Shown one piece after another: positions 23,905 through 32,735 of a DNA stretch of 43,485 nt. Numbering within the stretch: the stretch's first letter is position 1; each line of letters starts with the position of its first letter. The translations under genes and the position numbers were made by a program. Source of the DNA: Peptostreptococcaceae bacterium VA2 (GTDB taxonomy: Bacteria > Bacillota > Clostridia > Peptostreptococcales > Peptostreptococcaceae); the NCBI GenBank assembly GCA_000686145.1, contig JMMB01000003.1:1-43485 (forward strand), given 5' to 3'. The notes under the pieces are model-generated. The model was not told the DNA's origin and did not search any database. It saw nothing but the letters and a program-made list of their open reading frames with translations.

Positions 23905-24144
23905 TTACTTTGAATTTTTTCTAAATTTAGTTATTTTATTTACTAACTGGGTAGGTGATAATGGTTTAAAATAACACCACCATAATTCAAATGAGACCCT
24001 ATAAACTAATAAATATGATATAAAGTTCCCTAAAAAAATAATATTTTTATTATTATTAAGTTTACGTATACATGATAAGAATATATAGGCTAAAATCATA
24101 ACCAAATATCCTAACATTGATCTTTGTGTAAAATCTAAATACAT
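23905..24144 (-). CDS. Small membrane protein
   Basis: 79 residues with two hydrophobic helices (11-26 and 37-50) and a basic tail. The open frame extends about 20 codons upstream without another ATG, directly behind the stop of the pseudogene at 24205, so the true start is uncertain. No ribosome site at the ATG. Family not recognised. Confidence 0.45.
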   Translation of the reverse strand: MYLDFTQRSMLGYLVMILAYIFLSCIRKLNNNKNIIFLGNFISYLLVYRVSFELWWCYFKPLSPTQLVNKITKFRKNSK

Positions 24145-24204
24145 TGATATAAATGTAAATGGAATTCCATATGTAAGTAAAATTAAAATACTTATTATGT
24201 TTTT

Positions 24205-24489
24205 TTACATACCAGAGTTAACTGCAATAACATATAGTATAGTAATTGCTATATATATCGCTACTATTAAACAATAATGAATTGCCATATTTATTTTTTT
24301 ATTTATTATCCAATATATTCATGACAAAAAGCAATATATTAAAAATACACCTACTACCATTTGAGGAATCTTATATGGGTTACTATATAGACTTGGTTCA
24401 AAAAACCGCGTAGGTGCGGATATAATGTATATAAGTCCAATTCCTCCTATAATCCAATCTAGCATCTTCCAGTCCTGATACTTACTCAT
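24205..24489 (-). pseudogene. Nonsense-mutated paralogue of the 2473-2775 membrane protein
   Basis: Same ribosome site (GGAGTG) and start (MSKYQDWKMLDWII). At the position of GVYW in the intact copy a GGA codon has become TGA (FLS-stop-IYW), after which IINKKINM...YVIAVNSGM continues to a normal stop at 24205. Confidence 0.8.
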
Positions 24490-24603
24490 TTCTAAATTCA
24501 CTCCATTCAAAATAATTTACTGGATATGGGTGATACTCATTTGTAAAAAGACTTGTTGATTTAGACTTTTAGAATATGTTTAATAAATAATATGTTTTTT
24601 TGG

Positions 24604-24663
24604 AACAGTAACTATGTATCTTTTCTAAAAGTACATCTTTTGAAAGTATACATAGTTACTGTT
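24604..24663. terminator. 16-bp perfect inverted repeat
   Basis: AACAGTAACTATGTAT pairs with ATACATAGTTACTGTT around a 28-nt loop. Located between two minus-strand genes. Confidence 0.5.
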
Positions 24664-24715
24664 ATAAGAATTATACTTCTGATTTACGCATGTATTTCGT
24701 CATCTCCAAAGTAGC

Positions 24716-24904
24716 CTATATCCCACTTGTCAAAAATCCATAAACAAAATCAATTAAAAAAGGAATGGCAACTCCTATAAAAGTTAAGATAATTCCTGTT
24801 TTTTGAATTGAATTTAAACGAATAAAGTCCTTTTTAAAACCAATTAATAGAAAAATTACACCTAAAAAACTTACAACACTTCCTAGATCATATAAAATGT
24901 CCAT
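24716..24904 (-). CDS. Small membrane protein, two helices
   Basis: 62 residues; GAGGTG 5 nt before the ATG. Helices at about 6-24 and 38-58 separated by a basic loop (KKDFIRLNSIQKT), a hairpin topology. Not recognised. Confidence 0.6.
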   Translation of the reverse strand: MDILYDLGSVVSFLGVIFLLIGFKKDFIRLNSIQKTGIILTFIGVAIPFLIDFVYGFLTSGI

Positions 24905-25004
24905 AATTTCACCTCGCAGATATTATTTAATGAACTCAAAGTTATTTTAACATATTATTGGAATAATTTTACATAAAGATGAAATATGAAAGTTTAAACA
25001 ATAC

Positions 25005-25135
25005 TTTAAAAACTTATTTAAAGATATCTAGTAAAAATACCCTTATGATCCAAATAAATGGATTATAAGGGCATTACTTTTATTTAAAAATAAATAACAA
25101 TTCCCTAAACTGCGATTTTAAGACTAATTATTAAT
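25005..25135 (+). repeat. Two-hairpin repeat with inverted loop
   Basis: Hairpin 1 at 25037-25074 has loop AAATAAA instead of TTTATTT; hairpin 2 AATTCCCTAAACTGCGATTT. Other bases as the family. Confidence 0.8.
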
Positions 25136-25277
25136 AAAAAAAATATGCGTTTCAAAACTTGATATACTTATAATAAAATAAGCAGTATTTGTAGGTTTTA
25201 GTGGGTGTTAATGTATATAAATACAATAATTTGGAAGTATAATTATATAGTTCTAAATTATTTGGAGGAAATTATAT

Positions 25278-25832
25278 ATGTTTAGAAAAATATTTATTTA
25301 TACAATAATATTATTATTGAGTCAGAGGAAACTCTATAATAGTAATTTAATTTGTAATGCAGAAACACTCTCAAGTAATGATTTAAAAGATGAAAACATT
25401 CAACTTAAACATCAAATCAAAACGCTTGAAGGTACAATTTCATTACTTAAAGATGCATTGGATGAACTAGGTGCTGCAACACCAAATAATGTCGTAAATA
25501 TTTGGGCTAAAGGTATACAAACAAGAAATGGTTATTTACAATATTATATTTTATGTGACAGAATGAAAAATGAATTTAAAGAAGAGTTATCTAAATCTCA
25601 ACGCACTTCTTGGGTAACTGGGTATTTAAGCCCTTGGGTATCAAGTTATGATATTGTGAATATAGAAAAAATAAATTCTTTAAAGTATAGATTTACTATA
25701 AATTTTAATTTGGATACTTCTATAGGTCCCAAGGATTCAACAGAAAGTACTGTTATTACAACTAAAATAGATAATAAATGGTGTATAAATGATATAGAGT
25801 GGAATGATACTATGAAAAAACGTATATTTTAA
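25278..25832 (+). CDS. Exported protein with coiled coil and NTF2-like domain
   Basis: 184 residues; TTGGAGG before the ATG. Signal-like segment (residues 5-15), a predicted cleavage region near SNLICNAETL, a coiled coil (about 36-62, DENIQLKHQIKTLEGTISLL) and a C-terminal domain with VVNIWAKGIQTRNGYLQYYI, which resembles the helical start of NTF2-like domains in clostridial exported proteins. Role unknown. The only large plus-strand gene in this part, flanked by repeats. Confidence 0.65.
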   Translation: MFRKIFIYTIILLLSQRKLYNSNLICNAETLSSNDLKDENIQLKHQIKTLEGTISLLKDALDELGAATPNNVVNIWAKGIQTRNGYLQYYILCDRMKNEFKEELSKSQRTSWVTGYLSPWVSSYDIVNIEKINSLKYRFTINFNLDTSIGPKDSTESTVITTKIDNKWCINDIEWNDTMKKRIF

Positions 25833-25869
25833 GTTATAAGATATTAATAGTTGAGTAGGAGAGTAAACA

Positions 25870-25995
25870 TATTTAAAGAGTGCTAGTAAAAATGTCCTTA
25901 AAATCCATTTATTTGGATTATAAGGACATTACTTTTATCCTAAATACATAACTAACCCCTAAACTTCAATTTTAGGATTAGTTCCCTAAATAAGC
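25870..25995 (+). repeat. Two-hairpin repeat, copy
   Basis: Hairpin 1 (25892-25929) has GTCC/GGAC in place of GCCC/GGGC, a compensated change; hairpin 2 follows with CTAACCCCTAAAC/TTTTAGGATTAG. Precedes the Mn-catalase stop. Confidence 0.85.
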
Positions 25996-26010
25996 ACTAA
26001 ACATTATTAT

Positions 26011-26700
26011 TTACTTAGTTTTATCGTTATTTATAGGTGTATCAAATGATGGTGGAGTAATATTTATTTTGCTATCATGATTAGGTCCAGGAGTAGATAA
26101 GTCAAAATATAATTTAGAATCTTCTGTAACTCCAAAGTCTCTATTTGAACCTGTATCCTTAACTTTGTTTAACGCATCTCTAAATAAAGCATTATGTGCT
26201 TCTTCTCTATTAAGTAAGAAGTCTATAGTCTCTCTAACATGTTTATCTTCAATTTGTCTATATAAATATTCGTATACAACTTTTGCTCTTTGTTCTGATG
26301 CTATATTAGATAATAAATCTGCAACTAAATCACCTGTTACAGTTACATAATCTGCAGTCCATGGTGCACCTGATGAATTTATTAAAATAGGTGATAATCC
26401 AGTTAGTACATGTGTCTCTATCTCTCCTGATTCAACAGAGTTATAATCCACATCATGTCCGTTAAGTAAATTTATAGTTTGAGCCACCATCTCCATATGA
26501 CTAAGTTCTTCTGCTGCTATATCCATAAATAAATCTTTTATAACAGGATCTTTTATTCTAAAGCTTTGTGCGATATATTGCATTGCTGCTTTAAGTTCCC
26601 CATTACCACCACCTAATTGTTCTTGCATTAAAACCGCATATTGAGGATTTGGGTTTTCTACTTTTACTTCTCTTAATAACTTCTTATCATGTTTAAACAT
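26011..26700 (-). CDS. Manganese catalase (spore-coat CotJC-like)
   Basis: 229 residues from the ATG at 26700, with GGAGGT 9 nt upstream. Four-helix ferritin-like fold with metal ligands E35 (GELKAAMQYI), E65/H68 (AEELSHMEM), E136 (ASEQRAKVVYEYL) and E167/H169-region (NREEAHNALF). It splits hydrogen peroxide to water and oxygen with a di-manganese centre. In clostridia such proteins (about 190-230 residues) are spore-coat components. No spore promoter was clear here (CATATTATC at about 26797 is one base off). Flanked by repeats. Confidence 0.9.
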   Translation of the reverse strand: MFKHDKKLLREVKVENPNPQYAVLMQEQLGGGNGELKAAMQYIAQSFRIKDPVIKDLFMDIAAEELSHMEMVAQTINLLNGHDVDYNSVESGEIETHVLTGLSPILINSSGAPWTADYVTVTGDLVADLLSNIASEQRAKVVYEYLYRQIEDKHVRETIDFLLNREEAHNALFRDALNKVKDTGSNRDFGVTEDSKLYFDLSTPGPNHDSKINITPPSFDTPINNDKTK

Positions 26701-26899
26701 TTTAATATGTACCTCCATTTGATTTCTAGTTAATAATATATTTTCCGCAGAATTTGAATTTATGCATACATAAAAATTTAAATATAAAAGATAATATGTA
26801 TAAATCTTAAAATTTTTTTAAAATATTTAATTAATATAGCAGTAGTATTAATATGTTTGAATTTTTTCTAAAAATCCATTTAAATAGTTTTGATACTAA

Positions 26900-26932
26900 A
26901 AAGGAGTATTGATAATCGATACTCCTTTAACT
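26900..26932. terminator. Hairpin AAAGGAGTAT / ATACTCCTTT
   Basis: 10-bp perfect stem with a 9-nt loop, in the gap 26720-27236 that otherwise holds only the repeat at 26935-27065. Confidence 0.6.
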
Positions 26933-26934
26933 AT

Positions 26935-27065
26935 ACTCTAAAAAATTATTTAAATGGATTTAGTAAAAAAGCGCTTAAAATCCATTTATTTGGATTCTAA
27001 GGGCTCTGTATCGTTTTGAAATAAATAACTACTCTCTAAAGTGAAATTTTAGGGATACTTAAAAA
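26935..27065 (+). repeat. Two-hairpin repeat, decayed copy
   Basis: Hairpin 1 (26970-27005) with AGCGC against GGGCT, partly uncompensated; hairpin 2 ACTCTCTAAAGTGAAATTTT. Confidence 0.7.
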
Positions 27066-27188
27066 TATTTTATGTTATATGTTATGCGAATGTTTTTAAG
27101 TAAACATATACTAGTAATTTCTTAAAATAAAGACTGATAAAAATAATTTTCATTTTTAAAAATTCATGAAACTATAAAGTTGATTAAG

Positions 27189-27221
27189 AAAGAGCTACAT
27201 TAAGATTTAAAGTAGCTCTTT
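27189..27221 (-). terminator. Terminator of the Cys/Arg-rich gene
   Basis: AAAGAGCTAC / GTAGCTCTTT, 10-bp perfect stem. Confidence 0.7.
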
Positions 27222-27236
27222 GAATTAAATTGAAAT

Positions 27237-27371
27237 TTAATTTCTACAATTTTTATTACAACTACAACATGAAGAGCAGCATCTACATCTACTACACATA
27301 TTTCTTCTTAAAAATCTTCTTCGACATCTAGGACATCTAAAATGTCGTTTAAAAAAACAACATATATTCAT
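27237..27371 (-). CDS. Cys/Arg-rich micropeptide, spore-like
   Basis: 44 residues, AGAGGTG 6 nt before the ATG. Begins MNICCFFKRHFRCPRCRRRF; in all 12 Cys and 11 Arg, with almost no acidic residues. The two CxxC pairs could bind zinc, but the later CCSSCCSC cluster suggests disulfide cross-linking, as in small Cys-rich coat or exosporium proteins. The sigma-K-like promoter at 27428-27455 and its own terminator support a real gene. Close to the Mn-catalase. Confidence 0.7.
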   Translation of the reverse strand: MNICCFFKRHFRCPRCRRRFLRRNMCSRCRCCSSCCSCNKNCRN

Positions 27372-27427
27372 CAAATCACCTCTGTAAAAAGAGTTAAAAA
27401 ATATAAAATTTATATTAATACTTTTTA

Positions 27428-27455
27428 TATTTTATGCAGAAAATGTATTTTTTGT
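27428..27455 (-). promoter_or_regulatory. Sigma-K-like promoter
   Basis: On the minus strand AC, 17 nt, CATAAAATA: a full match to AC-N16/17-CATANNNTA, the mother-cell late sporulation promoter. It lies 57 nt before the Cys/Arg-rich start. Confidence 0.55.
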
Positions 27456-27547
27456 GATTATTTTGAATAAAAAATATATAAATTTGAGAAAAATCGAAAT
27501 TAAGATTAGTTTTTTATATTATTTGCCCTTAGAATATAATTTTAAGT

Positions 27548-27675
27548 TATACTCTAAAACCACATTTAAAGATATCTAGTAAAAATGCCCTTAAAATCCA
27601 TTTTTTTAGATTTTAAGGGCATTAACTTTATTCTAAATACATAACTAGTCCCTAAACGGAAATTTTAAGGTTAGT
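27548..27675 (+). repeat. Two-hairpin repeat, copy
   Basis: Hairpin 1 (27585-27622) with TCCA/TAGA variation; hairpin 2 ATAACTAGTCCCTAAA/TTTTAAGGTTAGTTAT, whose right arm contains the stop codon of the carrier gene. Confidence 0.85.
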
Positions 27676-28645
27676 TATATTGACATGCCTGTTCTTTTGA
27701 TCTTATGACCAATAAAATTTTAGACACTAAAAATAATACAGGTAACTCTATCAAAGGACCTATTATAAGAGCCAGTGATATTAAAGGTTTATCTGGAAAT
27801 GTTGCTACAGCAATAGCTAAAGCTATTGGTGAATTTCTAGCAAGAGTAGTTAGATTTAACGCAACACTATCTTCATAATTCAAGTTAACCAGCTTACTTG
27901 CTAATCTTCCAATTATAAAGTTAATTATGAAGAATAACAATATCGGTACTAAAAGAATTAATAATACTTGAATATTTTGTAAAAGTACTTTACCTTGTGA
28001 AGCAAACATAGAGATTATAGCTAAGTTTAAAAAATATCCCTGATAATCACATGCCTTTGGAACTAACTTATTTTCAAATGTGCTATTACCTATTTTATTT
28101 ATAATAAATTTTCTAACTATTATTGAACATAAAAGAGGTATCATTAAACTATATATAACTCCTTGAGCCAAGCTTGTGATATCTATATCTACACTAGTTC
28201 CCCCTAGTATGAATATATATAGTGGTAATAATAATAGCTGTAGTATCAAGTTTAAAGGTAGTATAGATGATCCTAGCGCAACATTTCCTTTAGCTATTCC
28301 TGTAAATATTAAATACCAATCAGTACAAGGTGTAACCATGAGCATAATAAACCCTATTAATAAATCTGGATTATTATTTAAAAATAACTTTCCTAAAATA
28401 AAAATAATTATCGGTGTGCATATAAAATTAATAATTACTGATATTAGTGTAAATTTTAAGTTTTTAAATGAACCCCCAATGTCTTTTAATGGTATTTGTA
28501 CAAACACCAAAAATAGCATTATCATTAATGATGGCGTTATTAAATATTCTGAATACATCTGTATAAAGTCTATTTGACCTATTAAAATACCTATTACAAC
28601 CATAAATAAGATAATAAGACTTTGGAATTTATTTACATTTTCCAT
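27671..28645 (-). CDS. ACR3/bile-acid-symporter-type carrier
   Basis: 324 residues, AAGGAGG 7 nt before the ATG, about ten membrane helices. IMLMVTPCTDWYLIFTGIAKGNVALG carries the conserved PCT motif region of ACR3-type arsenite carriers, and LNLTTLARNSPIALAIAVATFP the second conserved helix of the family. ACR3 exports arsenite; no ars regulator or reductase lies nearby, so arsenic is possible but another anion substrate cannot be excluded. Confidence 0.8.
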   Translation of the reverse strand: MENVNKFQSLIILFMVVIGILIGQIDFIQMYSEYLITPSLMIMLFLVFVQIPLKDIGGSFKNLKFTLISVIINFICTPIIIFILGKLFLNNNPDLLIGFIMLMVTPCTDWYLIFTGIAKGNVALGSSILPLNLILQLLLLPLYIFILGGTSVDIDITSLAQGVIYSLMIPLLCSIIVRKFIINKIGNSTFENKLVPKACDYQGYFLNLAIISMFASQGKVLLQNIQVLLILLVPILLFFIINFIIGRLASKLVNLNYEDSVALNLTTLARNSPIALAIAVATFPDKPLISLALIIGPLIELPVLFLVSKILLVIRSKEQACQYN

Positions 28646-28784
28646 AGTAGTTCCTCCTTAATTGTATTAAAAATACATTTCATATGAAATTAAATATCAT
28701 TACTAATATTTTAGCACAATGATGATGAATATTTTTAAAATCTATTTAATAATAAAAATACTTTGTTTTTAAATGGATTTTTAA

Positions 28785-28915
28785 CTATACTTAAAAAAAA
28801 CATTTAAAGATATCTAGTAAAAATGCTCTTAGAATTCATCTATTTGGATTCTAAGGGCATTAACTTTATTCTAGTCCCTAAAGTAAAGTTTTAAGACTAG
28901 TTATCTATTTTGTAA
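28785..28915 (+). repeat. Two-hairpin repeat, copy
   Basis: Hairpin 1 28823-28860; hairpin 2 CTAGTCCCTAAAG/TTTTAAGACTAG. Here the gene to the right is on the plus strand. Confidence 0.85.
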
Positions 28916-29053
28916 TATAATAGTGAATTAAGGTAAAGTAATTAAAATAGAAATTACAGCATTATAATATGTGTATTGAATAATGAGTACATTTAATTAA
29001 TTGTGAAGAAAACGATTAGAGATCGTATTAATACATGAGAGGATAAATAGAAA

Positions 29054-29545
29054 ATGAATAATATTTATAAAAAAGTATTTGATGTAATGGAAAGTCTTGA
29101 TATTTCATATGATGTCATTGAACATCCAGCAGTATATACTATAGAGGAAATGGATAAATTGGGTATCGACAGTAAAAATGAAGTGGTTAAAAACTTATTT
29201 GTTCGTGATGATAAAAAGAAAAGATATTTTTTAATAATTCTTCAAAAAGATAAACGAGTTGACTTGAAAGAAATTAGAAAGGAATTAAATTGTAGACCAT
29301 TGAGTTTTGCTTCCGAAGAAGACTTATGCAAGTATATGAAACTAAGTAAAGGATCTGTTACCCCATTTGGTGTATTAAATGACTATGATTGTAAGGTGGA
29401 AGTTGTTTTAGATAAAGATATTTTATCATTTGAACGTATTGGTGTTCATCCAGATGATAATACAGCAACTGTTTTTATTTGTCCGCAAGACTTAGAATCT
29501 ATAATGAAAAATCATGGAAATAATATTTCTTATATAGTGATTTAA
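29054..29545 (+). CDS. proX: ProX/YbaK-type prolyl-tRNA deacylase
   Basis: 163 residues. YDVIEHPAVYTIEEMDKLGI, VVKNLFVRDDKKKRYFLIIL, and LKLSKGSVTPFGVLND-type motifs identify the free-standing editing domain that hydrolyses Ala-tRNA(Pro). The lysine in VVKNLF is the conserved active-site lysine and GSVTPFG the substrate loop. AGAGGAT is 6 nt before the ATG. It protects translation from alanine at proline codons; plasmid carriage is unusual but the gene looks intact. Confidence 0.88.
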   Translation: MNNIYKKVFDVMESLDISYDVIEHPAVYTIEEMDKLGIDSKNEVVKNLFVRDDKKKRYFLIILQKDKRVDLKEIRKELNCRPLSFASEEDLCKYMKLSKGSVTPFGVLNDYDCKVEVVLDKDILSFERIGVHPDDNTATVFICPQDLESIMKNHGNNISYIVI

Positions 29546-29574
29546 AATTTATAAATATTATATTTTGAACTAGT

Positions 29575-29684
29575 TTCTAAAAAGTTATTTAAAGAACTCT
29601 AGTAAAAAAGTCCTTAAAATCCATTAATTTTGTTTTATTATAACAATTCCTAAACTAAAATTTTAGGAATTGTTATAATAAAAC
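29575..29684 (+). repeat. Two-hairpin repeat, hairpin 1 lost, hairpin 2 perfect
   Basis: Only the left half of hairpin 1 remains. Hairpin 2 has a 22-bp perfect stem (29633-29654 / 29662-29683) with bases different from other copies but fully compensated. Strong bidirectional terminator between ProX and MepB. Confidence 0.85.
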
Positions 29685-29698
29685 TATTTTTAATTTAT

Positions 29699-30211
29699 TT
29701 ATATATCACACAAATACAACTTCAATATTTCTTGCTTATCGAGTTTATTGGTATCACTAATATCAATAAAATAAGACAATTGCCATTTTTGTGTCGCTAT
29801 AGCTTGCTTATTTACTGGAGTATCCCAACTAGGATATACTCTAATTCCCATTTTTCCATCTTGCTCATTCGTTTTAAGAATGCCTTTTTTAATAAGAATA
29901 CTTTTTGGAAAAATGAATTGACCAAAGTATTTATCTGTAAAAGTATTTATTACTAACAAATCTAGGGATCGATAATCTGAAAATGGTTGATTTTTATTTT
30001 TATTATCTTTTTCCCAAAAAACAACGAATTGACCAATTTTATTTGGAGTTATTTTGGCAACCCTAAACCTAATAGACTTAGAGTTTAATTGGAACATACC
30101 AGCCCCGTAATCTGAGTTTTGCTTCTCTTCCTTCTGACTCTTAATAATTAAATTGTTTGGCTCATAAAGTACTTTCTTTACATAGTTAATTGCATTGTGA
30201 AATTCATTCAT
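29699..30211 (-). CDS. mepB: MepB family protein
   Basis: 170 residues. NDYGAGMFQL-like start (SDYGAGMFQLNSKSIRFRVA), KIGQFVVFWEKDNKNKNQPF, and FIFPKSILIKKGIL ... GKMGIRVYPSWDTPVNKQA are the MepB signature. In staphylococci mepB follows the multidrug pump gene mepA; its function is unknown. No pump gene is near here. AAGGAG 7 nt before the ATG. Confidence 0.88.
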   Translation of the reverse strand: MNEFHNAINYVKKVLYEPNNLIIKSQKEEKQNSDYGAGMFQLNSKSIRFRVAKITPNKIGQFVVFWEKDNKNKNQPFSDYRSLDLLVINTFTDKYFGQFIFPKSILIKKGILKTNEQDGKMGIRVYPSWDTPVNKQAIATQKWQLSYFIDISDTNKLDKQEILKLYLCDI

Positions 30212-30429
30212 ATTTTCTCCTTTAAAATATAAAGTATTAGTTGCTTTCAGAATCCAGCAAGCGTTTATTTATCTAGCTTTTTTAGTTATATATTTATATT
30301 TAACTCTAGTATTGCATAATGTAAACTAAATATCAAATGGAGGTAAATAACCTATTTTATCCTAATCAAATTAAATAATTATGAGTTATAGTAAATTATA
30401 ATCTTGATATTAATCAAAATAAATTAAAT

Positions 30430-30560
30430 ACTATTCCTAAAAAAACATTTAAAGATATCTAGTAAAAATGCCTTTAGAATCCATTTATTTGGATTCTAAG
30501 GGCATTAGTTTTATCCTAAATATATAACTAGTTCCTAAACTGCAATTTTACAACTAGTTA
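30430..30560 (+). repeat. Two-hairpin repeat, copy
   Basis: Hairpin 1 30468-30505; hairpin 2 ATAACTAGTTCCTAAAC/TTTTACAACTAGTTA. The gap 30212-30784 holds only this and the next remnant. Confidence 0.85.
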
Positions 30561-30624
30561 CTTTGCCATATTTTTTAGTTAAAACAATTCTTCATTGTCA
30601 ATAAGATACTACTCCTAAAAGCAG

Positions 30625-30782
30625 TCTTTCTTTTTAAGATCTAGAAACAGGACTAAAGTCCCCCAATACTTAGCCTCCTAAATAAATACCTTTTGATAAA
30701 CAAAAAAATCTTACTGATCATTTAATCAGCAAGATTTTTTTTAATATATATCTTATATAATTTGTACTTAAATTAAACTTAG
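30625..30782 (-). pseudogene. Fused scraps of rep-flank palindrome and Mor-like gene end
   Basis: The rep-flank block with GGAC-TAAA-GTCC (30650-30661) is joined to sequence that lies downstream of the Mor-like gene at 4740-4785, and then to the last about 15 codons of that gene (30735-30780). Shows recombination between plasmid modules. Confidence 0.65.
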
Positions 30783-30784
30783 GG

Positions 30785-31000
30785 TTACATTTTAGTATTA
30801 GAATTTTTTTTCTTATTCTTTAAGCATTTTATTATATAGCTAATAGATATTCCGACAAATATCACTAGAATTGAATATATAACCATTTTTAGAATAAAAG
30901 ACATTCCAGTATTTAAGGTTAGTTTGAACCAAATTTTACTAGATATAACTCCAACAATAATTAGAATAGCTGATTGTAATTCTTTGTTTAACTTTTTCAT
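30785..31000 (-). CDS. Small membrane protein
   Basis: 71 residues, two hydrophobic helices (about 8-24 and 37-58) and a Lys/Asn-rich tail. Weak ribosome site. Not recognised. Confidence 0.5.
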   Translation of the reverse strand: MKKLNKELQSAILIIVGVISSKIWFKLTLNTGMSFILKMVIYSILVIFVGISISYIIKCLKNKKKNSNTKM

Positions 31001-31156
31001 TTTAATTTTTTATATAACCTATTTTAGCAAACAGTACTTGTTTTTATATAAGTTACCCTTCCATCTCATTTTCTTTAACTTCCATAAAATTATTTGGTAA
31101 TTATAGTTTATAGTTTTTCATTTGTTGAAATCCTCTTACTATTTTTTACATTTATA

Positions 31157-31594
31157 TTACAGTTGCTTATTTAATGTATATAGTCTGATATCATCGGGAA
31201 ATCCATTAATTTCTCCGCAGATAACATAACCATTCTTTTGATAAAAACATGGAGCTTGGAAGGAATACGTAGTCAGATGGACAAGCTGACAGCCAGCATC
31301 CTTTGCCCTCTGTTCTATTTCTTCCAACAAATTAGAGGCTATATTTTGCCCTCTGTAATCTTCTTGTACCCAAAGCACCTCTATTTCCAAGGAGGAAAGA
31401 TAGGTAGAACCTGATACCCCTCCAATAATGACACCTTTTTCGTTGCGAGCTACATTTACAAACTCCACATTGGGAACTTGTAATTTACCGTTTGTTTGTT
31501 TCATGTTGTACTTAAGCAAACCGCTTAACCGAACTGAATTTAAAAACTCGTGCTCATCACAGCAGTTAGAAATGCTAATAAACATTTTATACAT
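31157..31594 (-). CDS. GNAT family N-acetyltransferase
   Basis: 145 residues; AGAGAGG 7 nt before the ATG. LEIEVLWVQEDYRGQNIASN is motif A with the Q/RxxGxxA acetyl-CoA loop, and CFYQKNGYVICGEINGFP the conserved C-terminal strand. The layout is like small RimI/puromycin-type acetyltransferases; the substrate is unknown. The base composition is visibly less AT-rich than its neighbours, suggesting recent acquisition. Confidence 0.88.
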   Translation of the reverse strand: MYKMFISISNCCDEHEFLNSVRLSGLLKYNMKQTNGKLQVPNVEFVNVARNEKGVIIGGVSGSTYLSSLEIEVLWVQEDYRGQNIASNLLEEIEQRAKDAGCQLVHLTTYSFQAPCFYQKNGYVICGEINGFPDDIRLYTLNKQL

Positions 31595-31707
31595 CCTCTC
31601 TAGAGATAATAATAAGTTTTTGAACTGCCTGTCAAATTCCTATTTGTATATTAAAATTCCATAAAACTATTAATTTAATTATAGCAGAATTTATTATTTC
31701 TTAGAAT

Positions 31708-31840
31708 GTCCTCTAAAACAGATGTTTTTATGGACAATTACTAAATACTATTCTCTAAAAAGTTATTTAAATGTATCTAATAAAAATGCCTTTAGAACCC
31801 GTTTATTTAGATTCTAAAAGCATAAACCTTATTGTACATA
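31708..31840 (+). repeat. CTAAAACAGATG motif plus two-hairpin repeat, decayed
   Basis: Motif at 31708-31740, then left flank and hairpin 1 (31786-31823) with several uncompensated changes. Hairpin 2 absent. Confidence 0.7.
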
Positions 31841-31875
31841 CTAAATTTGACCACAATAGTGATAAGTAAATTACA

Positions 31876-32057
31876 ATATAGTTAATGAAAAATCTATAAG
31901 AGATAGTGCACGCCACCCATAACATAATTGTTAGATCTATTAGTGATCCAACATTGCATATGATAAGTTTATTGAAGTTTTAGATTGTTGTGAGAGTGAG
32001 AGAAGGCAAGTGGGTGACACTAACCCTATAGTTGAAATAGTACAAGGTTTACAAATG
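31876..32057 (+). pseudogene. Internal fragment of the 19341-type gene
   Basis: Matches the VNEKFI ... IVEIVQGLQ part with deletions and a frameshift; followed by a hairpin-2-like scrap at 32063-32115. Confidence 0.75.
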
Positions 32058-32121
32058 TTGAAAAAGCTAGTTTTTTTAGAACCAATCCCTAAACAGCGAT
32101 TACTAAAGCCTAGTTTAGTAT

Positions 32122-32395
32122 CTAAATTGAAAAAATATAGGTTTGTATTGAATCTATACCTACAAATAAATTTAAAGCAAAAACTATTATTAAAAATACA
32201 CTCAAAAATAAATTAAATTTCATTTTATTTATTTTATATAAATGAATATACCTAATGCTTAAACCTAATATACAAAACGATAATGATATAGCTGATAATC
32301 CAGGTATATTAATATTCCATAATAAATACATAGCTGATTATATGATAGCTATAACAGCGAATATTATTGTAATTTTTTTTGTTAGACCATTCCAT
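32122..32395 (-). pseudogene. Broken small membrane protein
   Basis: A start MEWSNKKN (ATG 32395) runs into an A-run shift, then KITIIFAVIAII, a TAA, and SAMYLLWNINIPGLSAISLS onward to FVGIDSIQTYIFSI. The last 69 residues are open from an ATG at 32331. Several membrane helices. Probably decayed. Confidence 0.5.
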
Positions 32396-32514
32396 TGGCT
32401 TACTTCTAACTCTATTTATATCTCACCCCTTTTTTAAAGTAAAATCTATATAATTTTATCACTTTACCAAAAACCAACACTTCTTCATTAGCCATAAGAG
32501 AATACTACTAAAAG

Positions 32515-32630
32515 CCGTCTTTCTTTCTAGGATCTAGAAACAGGACTAAACTCCCCCTATTTCCGATAATGCACCTAAAAAAAGATAAGAGAAGTTGTTT
32601 ATATAGATTGTCACTTCTTTTGTACATATA
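32515..32630. other. Scar of an excised rep gene
   Basis: The rep-downstream block (GATCTAGAAACAGGACTAAA, to 32550) is joined directly to the rep-upstream leader (CTCCCCCTATTTCCGATAAT and on to 32625), matching 4447-4520. The whole 1.2-kb rep gene is missing between them. Confidence 0.75.
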
Positions 32631-32657
32631 AAGCGTTTTGTAAGTAATTCATATAAA

Positions 32658-32703
32658 CTAAAGTAGAGTCCATATATCTTTTATATGGACTCTACTTTAT
32701 AGC
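32658..32703. terminator. Strong hairpin after partition genes
   Basis: TAAAGTAGAGTCCATAT / ATATGGACTCTACTTTA, 17-bp perfect stem, short loop. Confidence 0.8.
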
Positions 32704-32735
32704 TTTTAATATCTATATTATATAAATTGATTAAT

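Noticed and set aside
27671-28645. Full arsenic resistance operon
   Set aside because: Only the carrier is present; no ArsR, ArsC or ArsA-like gene adjoins, so the arsenic role is not asserted.
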